DNA from: Microbulbifer litoralis
GTDB lineage: Bacteria; Pseudomonadota; Gammaproteobacteria; Pseudomonadales; Cellvibrionaceae
Length of the DNA: 64,000 bases
Direction: 5' to 3'
Assembly: GCF_023634065.1 (NCBI RefSeq)
Contig: NZ_JALKCV010000001.1
Coordinates: 1 to 64,000, forward strand
Shown: piece by piece, positions 35,689-45,902 of the stretch
How positions within the stretch are numbered: position 1 is the stretch's first letter
Layout of the letters: every line of letters begins with the position of its first letter
Made by a program: the position numbers and the translations under genes
The notes under the pieces: model-generated
Database searches by the model: none
Told to the model about the DNA's origin: nothing
The model's input: the letters and a program-made list of their open reading frames with translations, nothing else

Positions 35689-37587
35689 TCAGGGAGCCTT
35701 TGTCTTCCCGCCCTCCAGCTGCAGGCGCGCATCCCGCTCCGACATCGCGTGTTTGAAATCCTCCCAGGCGGCCTGGGCGCGGCGGGTGGCATCGGCCTTG
35801 CGTTCGGCGGCGGTCACCACTTCCGCCTCCAGTTCCGCCAATCGGGTGGCGTGGGGTTCCGATTCCGGATCCTCGCCGGACTGGTTCAGCTCGGCCTTGT
35901 AATTCATCAGCGCATCCATCGCATCCCGCTGTGCCTGGGCGGCCTCCCCGGCCTGCACCTTATCGGTCTCGAAGCGCTTGAAGGCGATGCCCTCGTCGGA
36001 CCAGGGGTCAATATCCGGCACCTCCTCGATATTGATTATCGGGTCCTGGTATTCCGGATGGTGCATCAGGTCGACACGTGCAGCGGCCACCGCCGACCAG
36101 GCGAGCATTACCGTAATCAGCAGCAGCGGCAGGCCACCGACAATCGCCGCGGTCTGCAACGTGCCCAGGCCGCCGAGAAACATCAGGGTAGCCGGCAGGA
36201 ACGACAGCGCGAAAGCCCAGAAAAGGCGATTCCAGCGCAGCGGCTCCTCGCCGATATCGGACTGTACCACCGAGGCGAGGATGTAGGAGATGGAGTCGAA
36301 AGTAGTCGCGGTAAATACCACCGCCAGCAGTGTGAATACGGCGATGACCAACGTCGACAACGGCAGGGTTTCCAGCATGGCGAAAATGGCTGCCGTGGGG
36401 CCGTTATTGTTGAGCATGGCCACGACATCCAGCTCCCCGGACAACTGCAGGAACAACCCGTAGTTGCCGAACACCATAAAGAACAGGAAGCAGCCCATGG
36501 AGCCGAAGAAGATCGAGCCCACCACCATCTGCTTGATGGTGCGGCCGCGGGAGATACGGGCGATAAACAGTCCCATACTGGGCGCGAACACCAGCCACCA
36601 GGCCCAGTAGAAAATGGTCCAGTCCTGCGGGAAGTGTGTGTCGGCAAACTGCGCCAGGCCGCCGAAGGGTTCGGTCCAGGCCGCCATCTCAAAAAAATGT
36701 GACAACATGCGGCCGAACGCATCCAGGCCGGTCTCAAACATGAATATGCTGGGGCCCGCGAGAAAGATGAATGCCAGCAGTGCCAGCGCGCCCCAGAAAT
36801 TGAAATTGGACAGCACCTTGATGCCTTTCGACAGGCCGGCGTAGGCCGAGTAGGCAAACAGCGCCGTGCAGGCCAGCAGCACGCCAATCTGGGTGCCGAT
36901 GGTCTTGGGCAGGCCGGTGAGATTGCTGAGCCCCTCCGTGATCAGCGGTGCCGCCAGCCCGAGTGTGGTGGCGCCGCCGCCCAGCAGGCCGAAAATAAAC
37001 AGTACATCGATCAGTTTTCCGAACGTCGACTGGGCCCGGCGCTCGCCGATGACCGGCATCAGCGCGGTGGAAATTTTCAACACCGGGTTTTTGCGTACGT
37101 AAAAGAAATAGGCAATGGGCAGCGCCGGTATCAGGTAGATGGACCAGGCGATAAACCCCCAATGGAAGATGCCGTACGTAGCGGCCCAGCGCACCGCCGT
37201 CTCGCTGCCGGGCTCGGCCTGGAATGGCGGATCCTGGTAATAGTAGGCCCACTCGATCGGCGACCAGTAGAGAATGCTGGCGCCGATACCGCCGCAGAAC
37301 AGCATCGCCGCCCAGGAGCCGGTGGCAAACTCGGGTTTCTCACCCGGGTCACCCAGCTGGATATTGCCGATATCGCTGAAAATCACATAGAGCATAAACC
37401 CCAACGCGGCGAGCCCCAGTAACAGGTAGAGCGAACCGAGTTTGTCGGTCATGAAGCCCTTGGCCTGTGCCACCCACACGGCACCGGCCTCGGGCCACAG
37501 GATCAGCGGCACCGTGACCAGCAGCAACAGGCCAATGGAACAGAGAAAAGTAAATCGGTCGATACGGTCGAGACCGGCCAGCTTCAT
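35689..37587 (-). CDS. BCCT family transporter (betaine/carnitine/choline type)
   Basis: A 632-residue secondary transporter with 12 predicted membrane helices. WTIFYWAWWLVFAPSMGLFIARISRGRTIKQM is the BCCT signature (quoted region at about residues 328-360). The helix with aromatic residues in ASILYWSPIEWAYYY corresponds to the substrate-binding region. The C-terminal about 110 residues are cytosolic, charged and partly coiled-coil, as in osmoregulated BetP-type carriers. Likely imports compatible solutes with Na+ or H+; the exact substrate is not deducible. Confidence 0.93.
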   Translation of the reverse strand: MKLAGLDRIDRFTFLCSIGLLLLVTVPLILWPEAGAVWVAQAKGFMTDKLGSLYLLLGLAALGFMLYVIFSDIGNIQLGDPGEKPEFATGSWAAMLFCGGIGASILYWSPIEWAYYYQDPPFQAEPGSETAVRWAATYGIFHWGFIAWSIYLIPALPIAYFFYVRKNPVLKISTALMPVIGERRAQSTFGKLIDVLFIFGLLGGGATTLGLAAPLITEGLSNLTGLPKTIGTQIGVLLACTALFAYSAYAGLSKGIKVLSNFNFWGALALLAFIFLAGPSIFMFETGLDAFGRMLSHFFEMAAWTEPFGGLAQFADTHFPQDWTIFYWAWWLVFAPSMGLFIARISRGRTIKQMVVGSIFFGSMGCFLFFMVFGNYGLFLQLSGELDVVAMLNNNGPTAAIFAMLETLPLSTLVIAVFTLLAVVFTATTFDSISYILASVVQSDIGEEPLRWNRLFWAFALSFLPATLMFLGGLGTLQTAAIVGGLPLLLITVMLAWSAVAAARVDLMHHPEYQDPIINIEEVPDIDPWSDEGIAFKRFETDKVQAGEAAQAQRDAMDALMNYKAELNQSGEDPESEPHATRLAELEAEVVTAAERKADATRRAQAAWEDFKHAMSERDARLQLEGGKTKAP

Positions 37588-37680
37588 GATGTGTCACCTG
37601 GACGTCGGAAAATTTCGCCCCGGGGTCCTTCCCGGAAAGCCCGATCGCCCCGCCTCCGATGGCAGGGGAATCTAAAGTGC

Positions 37681-37843
37681 TGACAGTTCACGCGGAAAGT
37701 TCGGTAACCAAGGAGCACAGCCGAAGTGTTCAGATCAAGGCGAGAAAGCGCAGGAATAGTGGCTCTATTCCAAGTTTTTCTCAACGCAGGGCTGGACGCT
37801 TTGGCGCAGCGAACTGCTACACAGCTTTCCACACGGAACACTA
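37681..37843. repeat. MITE-like palindromic element, degenerate copy
   Basis: About 163 bp, homologous over its full length to the adjacent copy at 37842-38003. Shared blocks include AAAGTTCGGTAAC, AGGAGCACAGCC and TCAGATCAAGGCGAGAAAGC. Its own ends have diverged from inverted symmetry. Confidence 0.8.
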
Positions 37844-38003
37844 GTGGGCCATGCGGAAAGTTCGGTAACAAAGGAGCACAGCCAAAGCGCTCAGATCAAG
37901 GCGAGAAAGCGCAGGAATAGCAGCGTTATTTCAAGCTTTCTCAACGCAGAGCTGGGCGCTTTGGCGAAGCGAACTGTTACACAACTTTCCGCATGGCCCA
38001 CTA
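37842..38003. repeat. MITE-like palindromic element, intact copy
   Basis: 162 bp bounded by perfect 21-bp terminal inverted repeats. The left end is TAGTGGGCCATGCGGAAAG plus TT (37842-37862); the right end is its exact complement (37983-38003). Inner inverted blocks are CCAAAGCGCTCAG and CTGGGCGCTTTGG. The right end overlaps the stop codon of the alpha/beta hydrolase gene. No ORF is inside. It is in head-to-tail tandem with the copy at 37681. Confidence 0.85.
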
Positions 38004-38825
38004 GCTCTGGATAAATTCGAGCATATCGGGATTGAGTACATCGGCGTGGGTAGTAAGCATGCCGTGCGGGTAGCCCTCGTATATCTTCAGCGTGGCATTC
38101 TTGATAATCCTGGAGGATTTCAACGCGGCGTCTTCATAGGGGACCACCTGGTCGTCGTCGCCCTGCATCACCAGTGTCGGCACATCGATTTTTTTCAGGT
38201 CTTCGTTAAAGTCGGTTTCGGAAAACGCCTTGATGCCTTCGTAGTGGGCCAGGGCACTGCCCATCATGCCCTGCCGCCACCAGTTCTCGATCACCGCTTG
38301 GGAGACATCCGCACCCTTGCGGTTGAAGCCGTAGAAGGGACCGCCGGCCACATCGAAATAAAACCGCGAGCGGTTGGCGGCAAGCTGCTTGCGGAAATCG
38401 TCGAAGACTTCGATCGGCGTGCCCTCCGGATTGGAATCGCTCTTCACCATGATCGGCGGCACCGCCGCCACCATGATCAGCTTGGCCACGCGGCCCTTGC
38501 CAAAGCGCGCCACATAACTGGCCGCCTCACCGCCGCCGGTGGAGTGGCCGATATGCACCGCGTCACTCAGCCCCAGGTGCTCCGTTACCGCCGCCGCATC
38601 GAGTACATACTGCTCCATGGTGTGGCCGGTCGCGATCTGGCTGGAGCGGCCGTGACCGCGGCGGTCGTGGGCGACGACGCGGAATCCCCGATTGACAAAA
38701 TAGAGCATCTGCGCATCCCAGTCGTCCGCACTCAGCGGCCAGCCGTGGTGGAAGACTATCGGCTGCCCTTCCCCCCAATCCTTGTAATAAATCTCAGCGC
38801 CATCTTTGGTGGTGATTGTTCCCAT
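38001..38825 (-). CDS. Alpha/beta hydrolase (non-haem chloroperoxidase / arylesterase type)
   Basis: A 274-residue alpha/beta-fold hydrolase. The oxyanion segment is VFHHGWP, the nucleophile Ser95 lies in GHSTGGGE, the acid is in QGDDDQVVP and the histidine in YPHGMLTTH. The closest family is the cofactor-free haloperoxidases/arylesterases. The start is the ATG giving MGTITTKDGAEIYY; an ATG five codons upstream is possible. The stop codon is provided by the terminal repeat of the adjacent palindromic element, and another palindromic element lies just upstream of the start. Confidence 0.93.
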   Translation of the reverse strand: MGTITTKDGAEIYYKDWGEGQPIVFHHGWPLSADDWDAQMLYFVNRGFRVVAHDRRGHGRSSQIATGHTMEQYVLDAAAVTEHLGLSDAVHIGHSTGGGEAASYVARFGKGRVAKLIMVAAVPPIMVKSDSNPEGTPIEVFDDFRKQLAANRSRFYFDVAGGPFYGFNRKGADVSQAVIENWWRQGMMGSALAHYEGIKAFSETDFNEDLKKIDVPTLVMQGDDDQVVPYEDAALKSSRIIKNATLKIYEGYPHGMLTTHADVLNPDMLEFIQS

Positions 38826-38850
38826 TGCGTCGTTCCTCAATCTTCAGAGC

Positions 38851-39022
38851 ACATGTTTCGGGGTTCAGAACAGGGCGCCAGCTGGGATAGCCCTTTGCGG
38901 GACACGCGGTGGATACATCCATGTACGCTCTAATCGACATCCTGTCTCATAAGGTCCCGCAAAGGGCCATCCCACCTGGCTTTGTGCCGCTACCCCACAT
39001 TTATCGACTCCGAAGCTTGGAT
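38851..39022. repeat. Dispersed palindromic element, copy 2
   Basis: Inner arms CCCTTTGCGGGAC (38891-38903) and GTCCCGCAAAGGG (38954-38966) are identical to those at 24122 and 24200, and TACGCTCTAATCGACATCC is shared between them. The outer ends, GTTTCGGGGTTCA and CGACTCCGAAGCTTGG, are degenerate forms of copy 1. It starts about 25 bp upstream of the hydrolase gene, so it may carry or disrupt that promoter. The remaining 39023-39237 sequence shows no gene. Confidence 0.8.
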
Positions 39023-39237
39023 TCCGGGAGTCGGGATAAGGTTGTTTGTCGACAACAGTTTTGGGGCGGGCACGCTGCGAGAACGCCATCGCTATCCAAG
39101 CGTAGATGAAGATGGGGAAAGGCCGTCGCGACGGGCGGTGCTCTGGAAGCTTGAGATGCCAGGGCTCTCCGGACCCCGGCAGCCAATGCAGATCGGTCGG
39201 AAGTTTTTTCGGTGTCCGGACAGCTTACGCCTTGGCG

Positions 39238-40125
39238 TCAGCTATCAAGTGGTTGCCACAGCGGCGCGACGCTTCCCGAAAGGTGCGGTTTCCTGCCCGC
39301 GCCGTCCCTGACCGAAAACTCGATGACATCGCCCCCGCGCCGGTGCTGGAACTGGACCCCGCCGGGCAGGAATACCGGCTGCTTGAACTCGACACTCACC
39401 CGAAAGGCATCCCGCGGCAACAGGCTGTCCAGCTGGGCCAGGCAGCGGGCCTTGGTCCACATACCGTGAGCAATGGCGCGCCGGAAACCGAACAGCCGCG
39501 CGGTCAGTGCCGACAGGTGGATCGGGTTGCTGTCGCCGGAGACCCGGGCGTAGCGGCGGCCGGTATTGGCAGGCACGGACCAGTCGATCACCGAATCCGG
39601 CTCGAAACCGGCCGTTTTGCGCCTGGCCTCGGGGCGGCGTCCCGCCCTGCGGGTGGTGTCGCGCCGCAGCATGGTGGTCACGCATTCCCAGACCCGTTCA
39701 CCGGCGGCGAAAACCCCGGTGTACAGGTCGAACTCCAGGCCCCGCGCGGCCGGGCGCGGGCCGCTCAGGGTGCACTCGATATCGAGTTTTTCGCGACTGC
39801 CGATGGGCCGGAGCTGGCTGATGCTGTTGCGCAGGTGCACCAGCCCCATCACCGGCAGCGGAAAGGTATCGGACACCAGCAGCTCCATATGCAGCGGCGC
39901 CGCCAGCACGAACGGATAGGTGGCCGGCAGGCTGTCGGCGGCGGGGAAACCGCATACTTCCCGGTATGCGCGCAGCGCCCGCGCATCGACGCGCCGGCCC
40001 TTCAGGACAGCGCGACCCAACTCGCTCTCCTCTTCCGGAATCCGGCCGGACTTCCTCGCGGTAAGCGCCCGCAGGTAGAAAGACAGGGTGGAAGGAACCG
40101 ACTTCAATTCAATGGTGTTCGACAT
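39238..40125 (-). CDS. MaoC-like hot-dog dehydratase
   Basis: A 295-residue protein with two hot-dog halves. The C-terminal half holds the hydratase-2 motif YARVSGDSNPIHLS followed by AIAHGMWTKARCL. The family hydrates or dehydrates acyl-CoA or acyl-ACP thioesters. The start is the ATG giving MSNTIELKSVPS; 136 further open codons upstream are not family-like. It is followed on the same strand by nothing closely linked. It could act in fatty-acid or polyhydroxyalkanoate metabolism. Confidence 0.87.
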   Translation of the reverse strand: MSNTIELKSVPSTLSFYLRALTARKSGRIPEEESELGRAVLKGRRVDARALRAYREVCGFPAADSLPATYPFVLAAPLHMELLVSDTFPLPVMGLVHLRNSISQLRPIGSREKLDIECTLSGPRPAARGLEFDLYTGVFAAGERVWECVTTMLRRDTTRRAGRRPEARRKTAGFEPDSVIDWSVPANTGRRYARVSGDSNPIHLSALTARLFGFRRAIAHGMWTKARCLAQLDSLLPRDAFRVSVEFKQPVFLPGGVQFQHRRGGDVIEFSVRDGAGRKPHLSGSVAPLWQPLDS

Positions 40126-40250
40126 AACGCTCAAACGCGGGCACGGTGCCTCGGCAGGAAAACGGGTATCCGGCGCCGGGACGAGGCGCCGCCCCGGCAC
40201 AGCCACAGTGAACTCTCTCGGAAAAGTATCGCAGATTATATTGCATCCAC

Positions 40251-41063
40251 TCAGCGATTGATGCAAAGCAGGCTCAGCGCCTCGCCCGGTTCCCCGCGGT
40301 AACTGTCCAGGAAATGGCATTTGCCGACACGGATTGCCGTGGGCACATAGGTATGTCCCATACATACGGCGTCGATACCGGTTATCCAGAACGGCGCCAG
40401 CAACTCCGCCGGCCCCGGCGCAACCCATTCCCGCCCGCCGTCGCCACTGGCCAGGTGATCTTCGAGCCGTTGCCGGTTGTCGCCGGATTCGAGCACCTCG
40501 CTGTAGAAACGCAGGATCAGTGAGCGGTTCCACAGTATCCTCTGCGCCGCGAACGCCACACCGTGCTCGGTCAGTGGCGCGCCGTCACGCCAGCGCCGGT
40601 CCATCGCCTGCAACAGACGCACCACTTCGTTCCAGTTGCTGTCGGGGACATTGGCATGCACCAGCCCGGTGCAACCATTGCCGGTCTCCACCTCGATGGC
40701 CCAGGGCCAGCGCCGTGCCACTGTCACACACTGCCGCCGCCGTGCCTCCGGCAGGCGGTAGAACCAGTCGCCACCGTTTGCGCGATGCAGTTCGGCGGCA
40801 CTCGCGTCTTCATAGCCGGCGATCATCATCGCCTCGTGATTGCCGAGCACACTGAAGCAGGTCCGCTGGTCGACCATTGCCAGCAGGGCCTCGCCATCGG
40901 GACCGCGGTCGACAATATCGCCGACAAAGAAGAGGCGATCGGCCGCCGGATCGAAGTCGAGCGTGTCCAGCTGTCGCCGCAGCTGCGACAGATGGCCGTG
41001 CACATCGCCCACCACCAGGTCCCGGCCGCTGGTGTTCCGGCCGACCCGGAGCAGAGTGGACAT
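40251..41063 (-). CDS. Metallophosphatase (bacterial Ser/Thr protein phosphatase-like)
   Basis: A 270-residue calcineurin-type phosphoesterase. Metal and catalytic motifs GDVHGH (residues 19-24), FVGDIVDRGPD and LGNHEAMM are intact, with the late GHTYVP. It resembles PrpA/PrpB phosphatases of proteobacteria and lambda phosphatase. The start is the ATG giving MSTLLRVGRN; an ATG ten codons upstream is also open. Substrate unknown. Confidence 0.88.
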   Translation of the reverse strand: MSTLLRVGRNTSGRDLVVGDVHGHLSQLRRQLDTLDFDPAADRLFFVGDIVDRGPDGEALLAMVDQRTCFSVLGNHEAMMIAGYEDASAAELHRANGGDWFYRLPEARRRQCVTVARRWPWAIEVETGNGCTGLVHANVPDSNWNEVVRLLQAMDRRWRDGAPLTEHGVAFAAQRILWNRSLILRFYSEVLESGDNRQRLEDHLASGDGGREWVAPGPAELLAPFWITGIDAVCMGHTYVPTAIRVGKCHFLDSYRGEPGEALSLLCINR

Positions 41064-41201
41064 AACCGCCGGTCGCGCTTCCCGCTGTTCCATACAGGAA
41101 TTCTAGTGCGCTGTTCGGATGTTGCGCCGGGTGCCTGGATTTTACCCGTCAGCGGGCCGCGTTGTATGCTCTGCCACCACTACGACCGGAATAACAGAAC
41201 C

Positions 41202-42284
41202 ATGAAAAGAATAAATCACCTCGCCGCCGCAGTCTGCCTGTCCCTGCTCACCGCCCACGTCGCGGCCGCCACGCGTATCGACGCGGATACGGCGGAACTG
41301 CAATATACCGGCCGCATCGATTTCAGCGACCGCAAGGCGCCACTGCTGTCATGGCCCGGCAGCAGCATCAGGGCCAATTTTACCGGTACCAGCCTGGGCC
41401 TGGTGCTGGATGACCGCCAGGGCAACAATTATTACAACGTGATTGTGGATGGCAACAAACGCCACCCCTTCGTGCTGCAGACCAAACAGGGCGAGCACCG
41501 CTACCAGGTCGGCTACGACCTGGCGCCCGGCCGGCACTCGGTGGAAATCTACAAGCGCACCGAGGGCGTGGAGGGCGCCACCGCTTTCAGGGGCCTGCTG
41601 CTGGCAGACGGCGGCGAGTTGCTGCCGCCACCACAACGACCGCAGCGCCGCATGGAGATCTACGGCGATTCCATCAGTTGCGGTATGGGCAACGAGGGTG
41701 CGGACAACGGCCGCGACGACCTGGCATCGGAGAAGAACAATTACTGGGCCTACGGCTCGGTGGCCGCGCGAGCACTGGATGCGGAGCTGCATACCATCTG
41801 CAAGAGCGGCATCGGCATCATGGTGAGCTGGTTTCCATTCACCATGCCACAGTATTACGACCAGCTGAGCGCTGTGGGCGACAACGACAGCCAATGGGAT
41901 TTTGAACAATGGACACCGGATGTGGTGGTGATCAACCTGTTCCAGAACGACAGCTGGCTGGTCGACCGGGAGAAGCGCCTGGACCCCCTGCCGTCCGATG
42001 TCGAGCGCATCGATGCCTACGTGGATTTCGTCCGTTCAATCCGCACCGAGTACCCGGACACACAGATAATCTGCGCACTCGGCAGCATGGATGCCACCAC
42101 CAACGACAAGTGGCCGGATTATATCCGCGCGGCTGTGGATCGGATGCGCACCGAGTTCGATGACGAAAAGCTGGACACACTCTTCTTCGAGTACACCGGC
42201 TACGGCCAGCACCCGCGCATTGCCCAGCATGTTGCCAACGGTGAAAAGCTGGCGGCGTTCATCCGCCGGAAGATGGACTGGTAA
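41202..42284 (+). CDS. SGNH/GDSL carbohydrate esterase (CE2-like), exported
   Basis: A 360-residue exported esterase. The signal peptide ends near HVAAA. An N-terminal beta-sandwich (about 28-145) precedes the SGNH catalytic domain with nucleophile Ser157 in IYGDSISCGMG. The late histidine is in YGQHPRIAQH. This jelly-roll plus SGNH layout is that of carbohydrate esterase family 2 acetyl-xylan esterases, which fits a polysaccharide-degrading marine bacterium. It converges with the S9 peptidase gene across a small CCGGCG/CGCCGG hairpin (42285-42302). Confidence 0.87.
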   Translation: MKRINHLAAAVCLSLLTAHVAAATRIDADTAELQYTGRIDFSDRKAPLLSWPGSSIRANFTGTSLGLVLDDRQGNNYYNVIVDGNKRHPFVLQTKQGEHRYQVGYDLAPGRHSVEIYKRTEGVEGATAFRGLLLADGGELLPPPQRPQRRMEIYGDSISCGMGNEGADNGRDDLASEKNNYWAYGSVAARALDAELHTICKSGIGIMVSWFPFTMPQYYDQLSAVGDNDSQWDFEQWTPDVVVINLFQNDSWLVDREKRLDPLPSDVERIDAYVDFVRSIRTEYPDTQIICALGSMDATTNDKWPDYIRAAVDRMRTEFDDEKLDTLFFEYTGYGQHPRIAQHVANGEKLAAFIRRKMDW

Positions 42285-42324
42285 CCGGCGCATTGGCGCC
42301 GGCCCCGGGGTCTGTGGAGAGCTG

Positions 42325-44490
42325 TCAGAGAGCCAGCTTTTCGACGCCCATATTGTAGAGCGTAAAGCTGAACAGATCGGCGTACTGCTCGATCTGTTTG
42401 GACACCGGCGTCCCCGCGCCGTGACCCGCTTTGGTTTCGATACGAATCAACGTCGGCGCCGGTCCCGCCTGCTTGGACTGCAATTCGGCGGCAAACTTGA
42501 AAGAGTGTGCCGGCACCACGCGGTCGTCGTGATCGGCGGTGGTCACCAGCGTGGCCGGGTACTCCACTCCCGCCTCCACATTGTGTACCGGCGAATAGCC
42601 CTTCAGGTACTCGAACATCGCCTCGCTGTCCTCCGCGGTGCCGTAGTCGTAGGCCCAGCCGGCACCGGCGGTGAAGGTGTGGTAGCGCAGCATGTCCATG
42701 ACGCCCACCGCCGGCAGCGCGACCTGGAACAGGTCTGGTCGCTGCGTCATCACTGCGCCCACCAGCAGGCCGCCGTTGGAACCGCCGCGTACCGCCAGGT
42801 AATTGCTGGAGGTGTATTTTTTGTCGATCAGGTACTCGGCCGCGGCGATAAAGTCATCGAATACATTCTGCTTGTGCAGCTTGGTACCCGCCTTGTGCCA
42901 GCTTTTACCGTACTCGCCGCCGCCGCGCAGGTTGGGCACCGCGTAGACGCCGCCCAGTTCCAGCCACACGGCATTGGCGATACTGAAGGATGGCGTCAGG
43001 CTGATATTGAAGCCGCCGTAGCCATACAGGATGGTGGGGTTCTCGCCGTTCAGTTCAATGCCTTTTTTGTAGGTGATCATCATCGGCACCCTGGTGCCGT
43101 CCTTGGATTTGTAGAACACCTGTTTGGACTCGTAGCGATCGCTGTCGAAGTCGGCACCGGACTTGCGGTAAACGCTGGATTCACCGCTGTCCACATCCAG
43201 GGAGAATAGAGTGGACGGCGTCTTGTAGTTGGTGAAGGAATAGTAGAGGGTTTCTTCCTCACGCTTGCCGCCGATGGAGCTGGCACTGCCGGGGCCGGGC
43301 AGTGAAATTTCGCGTACCCGCTCGCCGCTGTAGTCGTACTGGTAGACCTTTGACAGGGCATCCACCATATACTCGGCAAACAGGTAGCCCCCACCGGTAG
43401 AGGCGGTCAGCACATTTTCCGTCTCCGGGATAAAGGTCTGCCAGTTTGCCGGTGCCGGCGCGGCCGCGTCCACGGTGACCACTTTCTTGTTGGGCGCGTT
43501 GCGGTTGGTTACCAGGTACAGTTTGCTATCGACATTGTCGATCACATAGGTGTCCGAGCCGAAGTCCGTCAACACCGGTACCAGCGGCGCCTGCTGTTCG
43601 GCCAGGTCGCGGATAAACAGGTCGTTGCCGGAGGTGGACTCGGCACCCGCGATCACCAGGTAGCGGTCGTCTTCGGTGACATAGCCCTGCACATAGCGGC
43701 GCTTCTCCGCTTCGGTGCCGCCGAATACCAGCCGATCCGCGGACTGGAGCTGGCCCAGCTTGTGGTAGTAGAGCTTGTGCCGGTCGGTCTTGGCCGACAG
43801 TTCGCTGCCTTCCGGCTTGTCGTAGCTGGAGTAGTAGAAGCCCTCGTTGCCCTTCCAGGAGATGCCGGAGAACTTCACATCCACCAACGGCTCCTCCAGC
43901 TGCTCGCCGCTCTCCGCGTCGATCACGATAATCTTGCGCCAGTCGCTGCCGCCCTCGGAAATGGAGTAGGCGGCGATGGAACCATCGCGGGAAAACTCCA
44001 GTGACGCCAGCGAGGTGGTGCCATCCTCACTGAACCCGTTCGGGTCCAGGAAGACTTCCGCCTCGCCATCGCCCTTCTTGCGCCAGACCACATACTGGTC
44101 CTGCAGGCCGTCATTGCGGTAGAAGTAGGTGTATTGCCCCTCGCGGAAGGGACGGCTGACTTTTTCGTAGTTCCAGCGCGCCTCGAGGCGTTGCTTGAGG
44201 CTGTCGCGATAGGGAATGGCGCCCAGGTAACCGAAGGTCACCTTGTTCTGGGCCTCTACCCAGTCGCCGGTCTCCTCGCTGCGGTCATCCTCCAGCCAGC
44301 GGTAGGGATCCGCCACCGGTGTGCCGAAGTAGGTGTCCACCACATCCCCCTGGCGGGTGTGCGGATACTCGATATTGACTGCTTGCACTTCGGCCGCAGA
44401 ACCGGTGGCCCGCGGCGATTCACTGTCCGGGTTTTCGCCGGAACACGCCGCCAGCACACCGGCCGCGGCCAGGAGGGTCAATTTTTTCAT
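42325..44490 (-). CDS. Prolyl oligopeptidase (S9 family) lipoprotein
   Basis: A 721-residue serine peptidase with a lipoprotein signal (lipidated Cys16 in VLAACSGE). A seven-bladed propeller (about 80-450) precedes the alpha/beta-hydrolase domain. The nucleophile serine lies in [11 protein letters not shown], and the histidine in KAGHGAGTP; the acidic residue is probably in [10 protein letters not shown]. These match S9A prolyl oligopeptidases, which cleave short peptides after proline. Anchoring to the outer membrane suggests nutrient peptide processing. Confidence 0.94.
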   Translation of the reverse strand: MKKLTLLAAAGVLAACSGENPDSESPRATGSAAEVQAVNIEYPHTRQGDVVDTYFGTPVADPYRWLEDDRSEETGDWVEAQNKVTFGYLGAIPYRDSLKQRLEARWNYEKVSRPFREGQYTYFYRNDGLQDQYVVWRKKGDGEAEVFLDPNGFSEDGTTSLASLEFSRDGSIAAYSISEGGSDWRKIIVIDAESGEQLEEPLVDVKFSGISWKGNEGFYYSSYDKPEGSELSAKTDRHKLYYHKLGQLQSADRLVFGGTEAEKRRYVQGYVTEDDRYLVIAGAESTSGNDLFIRDLAEQQAPLVPVLTDFGSDTYVIDNVDSKLYLVTNRNAPNKKVVTVDAAAPAPANWQTFIPETENVLTASTGGGYLFAEYMVDALSKVYQYDYSGERVREISLPGPGSASSIGGKREEETLYYSFTNYKTPSTLFSLDVDSGESSVYRKSGADFDSDRYESKQVFYKSKDGTRVPMMITYKKGIELNGENPTILYGYGGFNISLTPSFSIANAVWLELGGVYAVPNLRGGGEYGKSWHKAGTKLHKQNVFDDFIAAAEYLIDKKYTSSNYLAVRGGSNGGLLVGAVMTQRPDLFQVALPAVGVMDMLRYHTFTAGAGWAYDYGTAEDSEAMFEYLKGYSPVHNVEAGVEYPATLVTTADHDDRVVPAHSFKFAAELQSKQAGPAPTLIRIETKAGHGAGTPVSKQIEQYADLFSFTLYNMGVEKLAL

Positions 44491-44653
44491 TCCTTGCTAC
44501 CTTGGATCTTCTTATTGGATAGTCGGCGGGGAACGGCTCAGCGGTCCCCGGATAGAGATAGAAGAACGTTTCCTGGCGTAAATAGCAAGGTATTGGAGCG
44601 GCTGCCGCCGGCAGTCCATCTGCAACGACGGCAGCGACGGCCGGCAACCGGCA

Positions 44654-45517
44654 CTATAGAACCATCGGTTCGGGCCGGCGCGAGAGATCGTCAACCGCCC
44701 GGGACAACATATACGGCACACAGGTCACGCCCTCCGGCGGCGCGCCCGACATCAGCCGGCTGCCGTCGAACCAGACCACCGGCAGTGATTTCCGCCCCTC
44801 ATAGGCGAGGGCCACGGAACAGCGCCCACGCAGCGAGTGTGGGTTTTGCCACAGTGCAAACTGCCAGTCGCGCGGACACTCAGTGCCGTCCACCACCTCC
44901 ATCGCGATTCGCCCATCGCCCAGTCGAAAGCGGACCCTGCTGATATCGTCACTTAAACCGGAGCCCAGCGCCTTGAAGAAGGCCTCCTTCAGTGTCCATA
45001 AATACAGGAAAGACCATGGTCGCTCGCTGTCCGCAGCAGAGTCCAAGCAACGGGTCTCGGCCTCGTCGAAATACTCGGAGGCGATGCTTTCAATGTCGAT
45101 GCTCCGGGACAGCTCTTCCACATCAATCCCCAGCCGCCGCTGTCGGCTGACTGCCATCACGGCGCCATCGCGGCTGTGGCTGAGATTGAAGCTGAGATCG
45201 AATCCCTGCAGCAGCGGCTTGCCGTAGGCGCCATAGGCCAGCGGCAGCCGGTGCACCGGCAGGTCGCAGTAATGGCTCAGCAGGCAGCGGAAGAACAGTT
45301 TCCCGGCCAGGTAGGCATAGCGAAAACGGTGGCGTCCCGCAGTCCGCTGTTCCTCTGCACTCAACCACGACAGTCTGTCATCCAACCAGGACCTGGACAG
45401 GTCGCTGAAATTCAGTGACCACACATGAATAGCCTGGTCATCAATAGTGGCTGTGGAAACCATTTGACTTGTTTCGGTCAACGTCGTGCCCCTGAGAATT
45501 CTGAAAATATAATCCAT
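44654..45517 (-). CDS. 4'-phosphopantetheinyl transferase, Sfp type
   Basis: Transfers phosphopantetheine from CoA to carrier-protein serines, activating ACP and PCP domains. The 287-residue protein has FNLSHSRDGA, the Mg-binding GIDVEE (130-135, Asp132) and WTLKEAFFKA (Trp174, Lys177, Glu178), all Sfp/Gsp/EntD hallmarks. It is longer than EntD because of the N-terminal extension; a start at Met19 (45463) is possible. It is divergent from the assembly-line genes and shares their 385-bp AT-rich intergenic region, so it most likely activates that system's carrier domains. Confidence 0.93.
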   Translation of the reverse strand: MDYIFRILRGTTLTETSQMVSTATIDDQAIHVWSLNFSDLSRSWLDDRLSWLSAEEQRTAGRHRFRYAYLAGKLFFRCLLSHYCDLPVHRLPLAYGAYGKPLLQGFDLSFNLSHSRDGAVMAVSRQRRLGIDVEELSRSIDIESIASEYFDEAETRCLDSAADSERPWSFLYLWTLKEAFFKALGSGLSDDISRVRFRLGDGRIAMEVVDGTECPRDWQFALWQNPHSLRGRCSVALAYEGRKSLPVVWFDGSRLMSGAPPEGVTCVPYMLSRAVDDLSRRPEPMVL

Positions 45518-45902
45518 TCTTTACTGACTATCTAGCAGCGAAAGATTTCGCGAGCTCCCGCAAATTTTCCGCGAACAACATCCTAGCTTTCCTTTTTCTT
45601 TTGTCTAGACTCTTGATGACAGAACAGAGACATCAGTCATTGATTAAAAAGATCTCACCTAGCGGCGCCGATTTAAAATAAAAAATCATCCACCTTTGGA
45701 TATTCGAAAAAGTAATCACCGATTCCCCTCCGGATCTCCCCACCAAAACTGTCAACCCTGATAAAGGTTAGGTGCACTAAGACACATAGCAAGAGTCACC
45801 CCGTGCCTATAGAGTGCTTTCCGCCAAGACAAGGCAGCACAAAAAAAATTCCATTTCTCTCATTATTCATACCAACCTTTGAAAACGGGGCGGGAAAACA
45901 GG
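45518..45902. promoter_or_regulatory. AT-rich divergent control region of the biosynthetic cluster
   Basis: 385 bp between the phosphopantetheinyl transferase and the FAAL gene are much AT-richer than either side and hold no gene. Promoters for both directions must lie here, but I see no hexamer pair strong enough to name and no recognisable operator. Confidence 0.5.

Noticed and set aside
37681-38003. Repeated units that could suggest a CRISPR array
   Set aside because: Only two units of about 160 bp, palindromic over their whole length, with no short direct repeats, spacers or cas genes.
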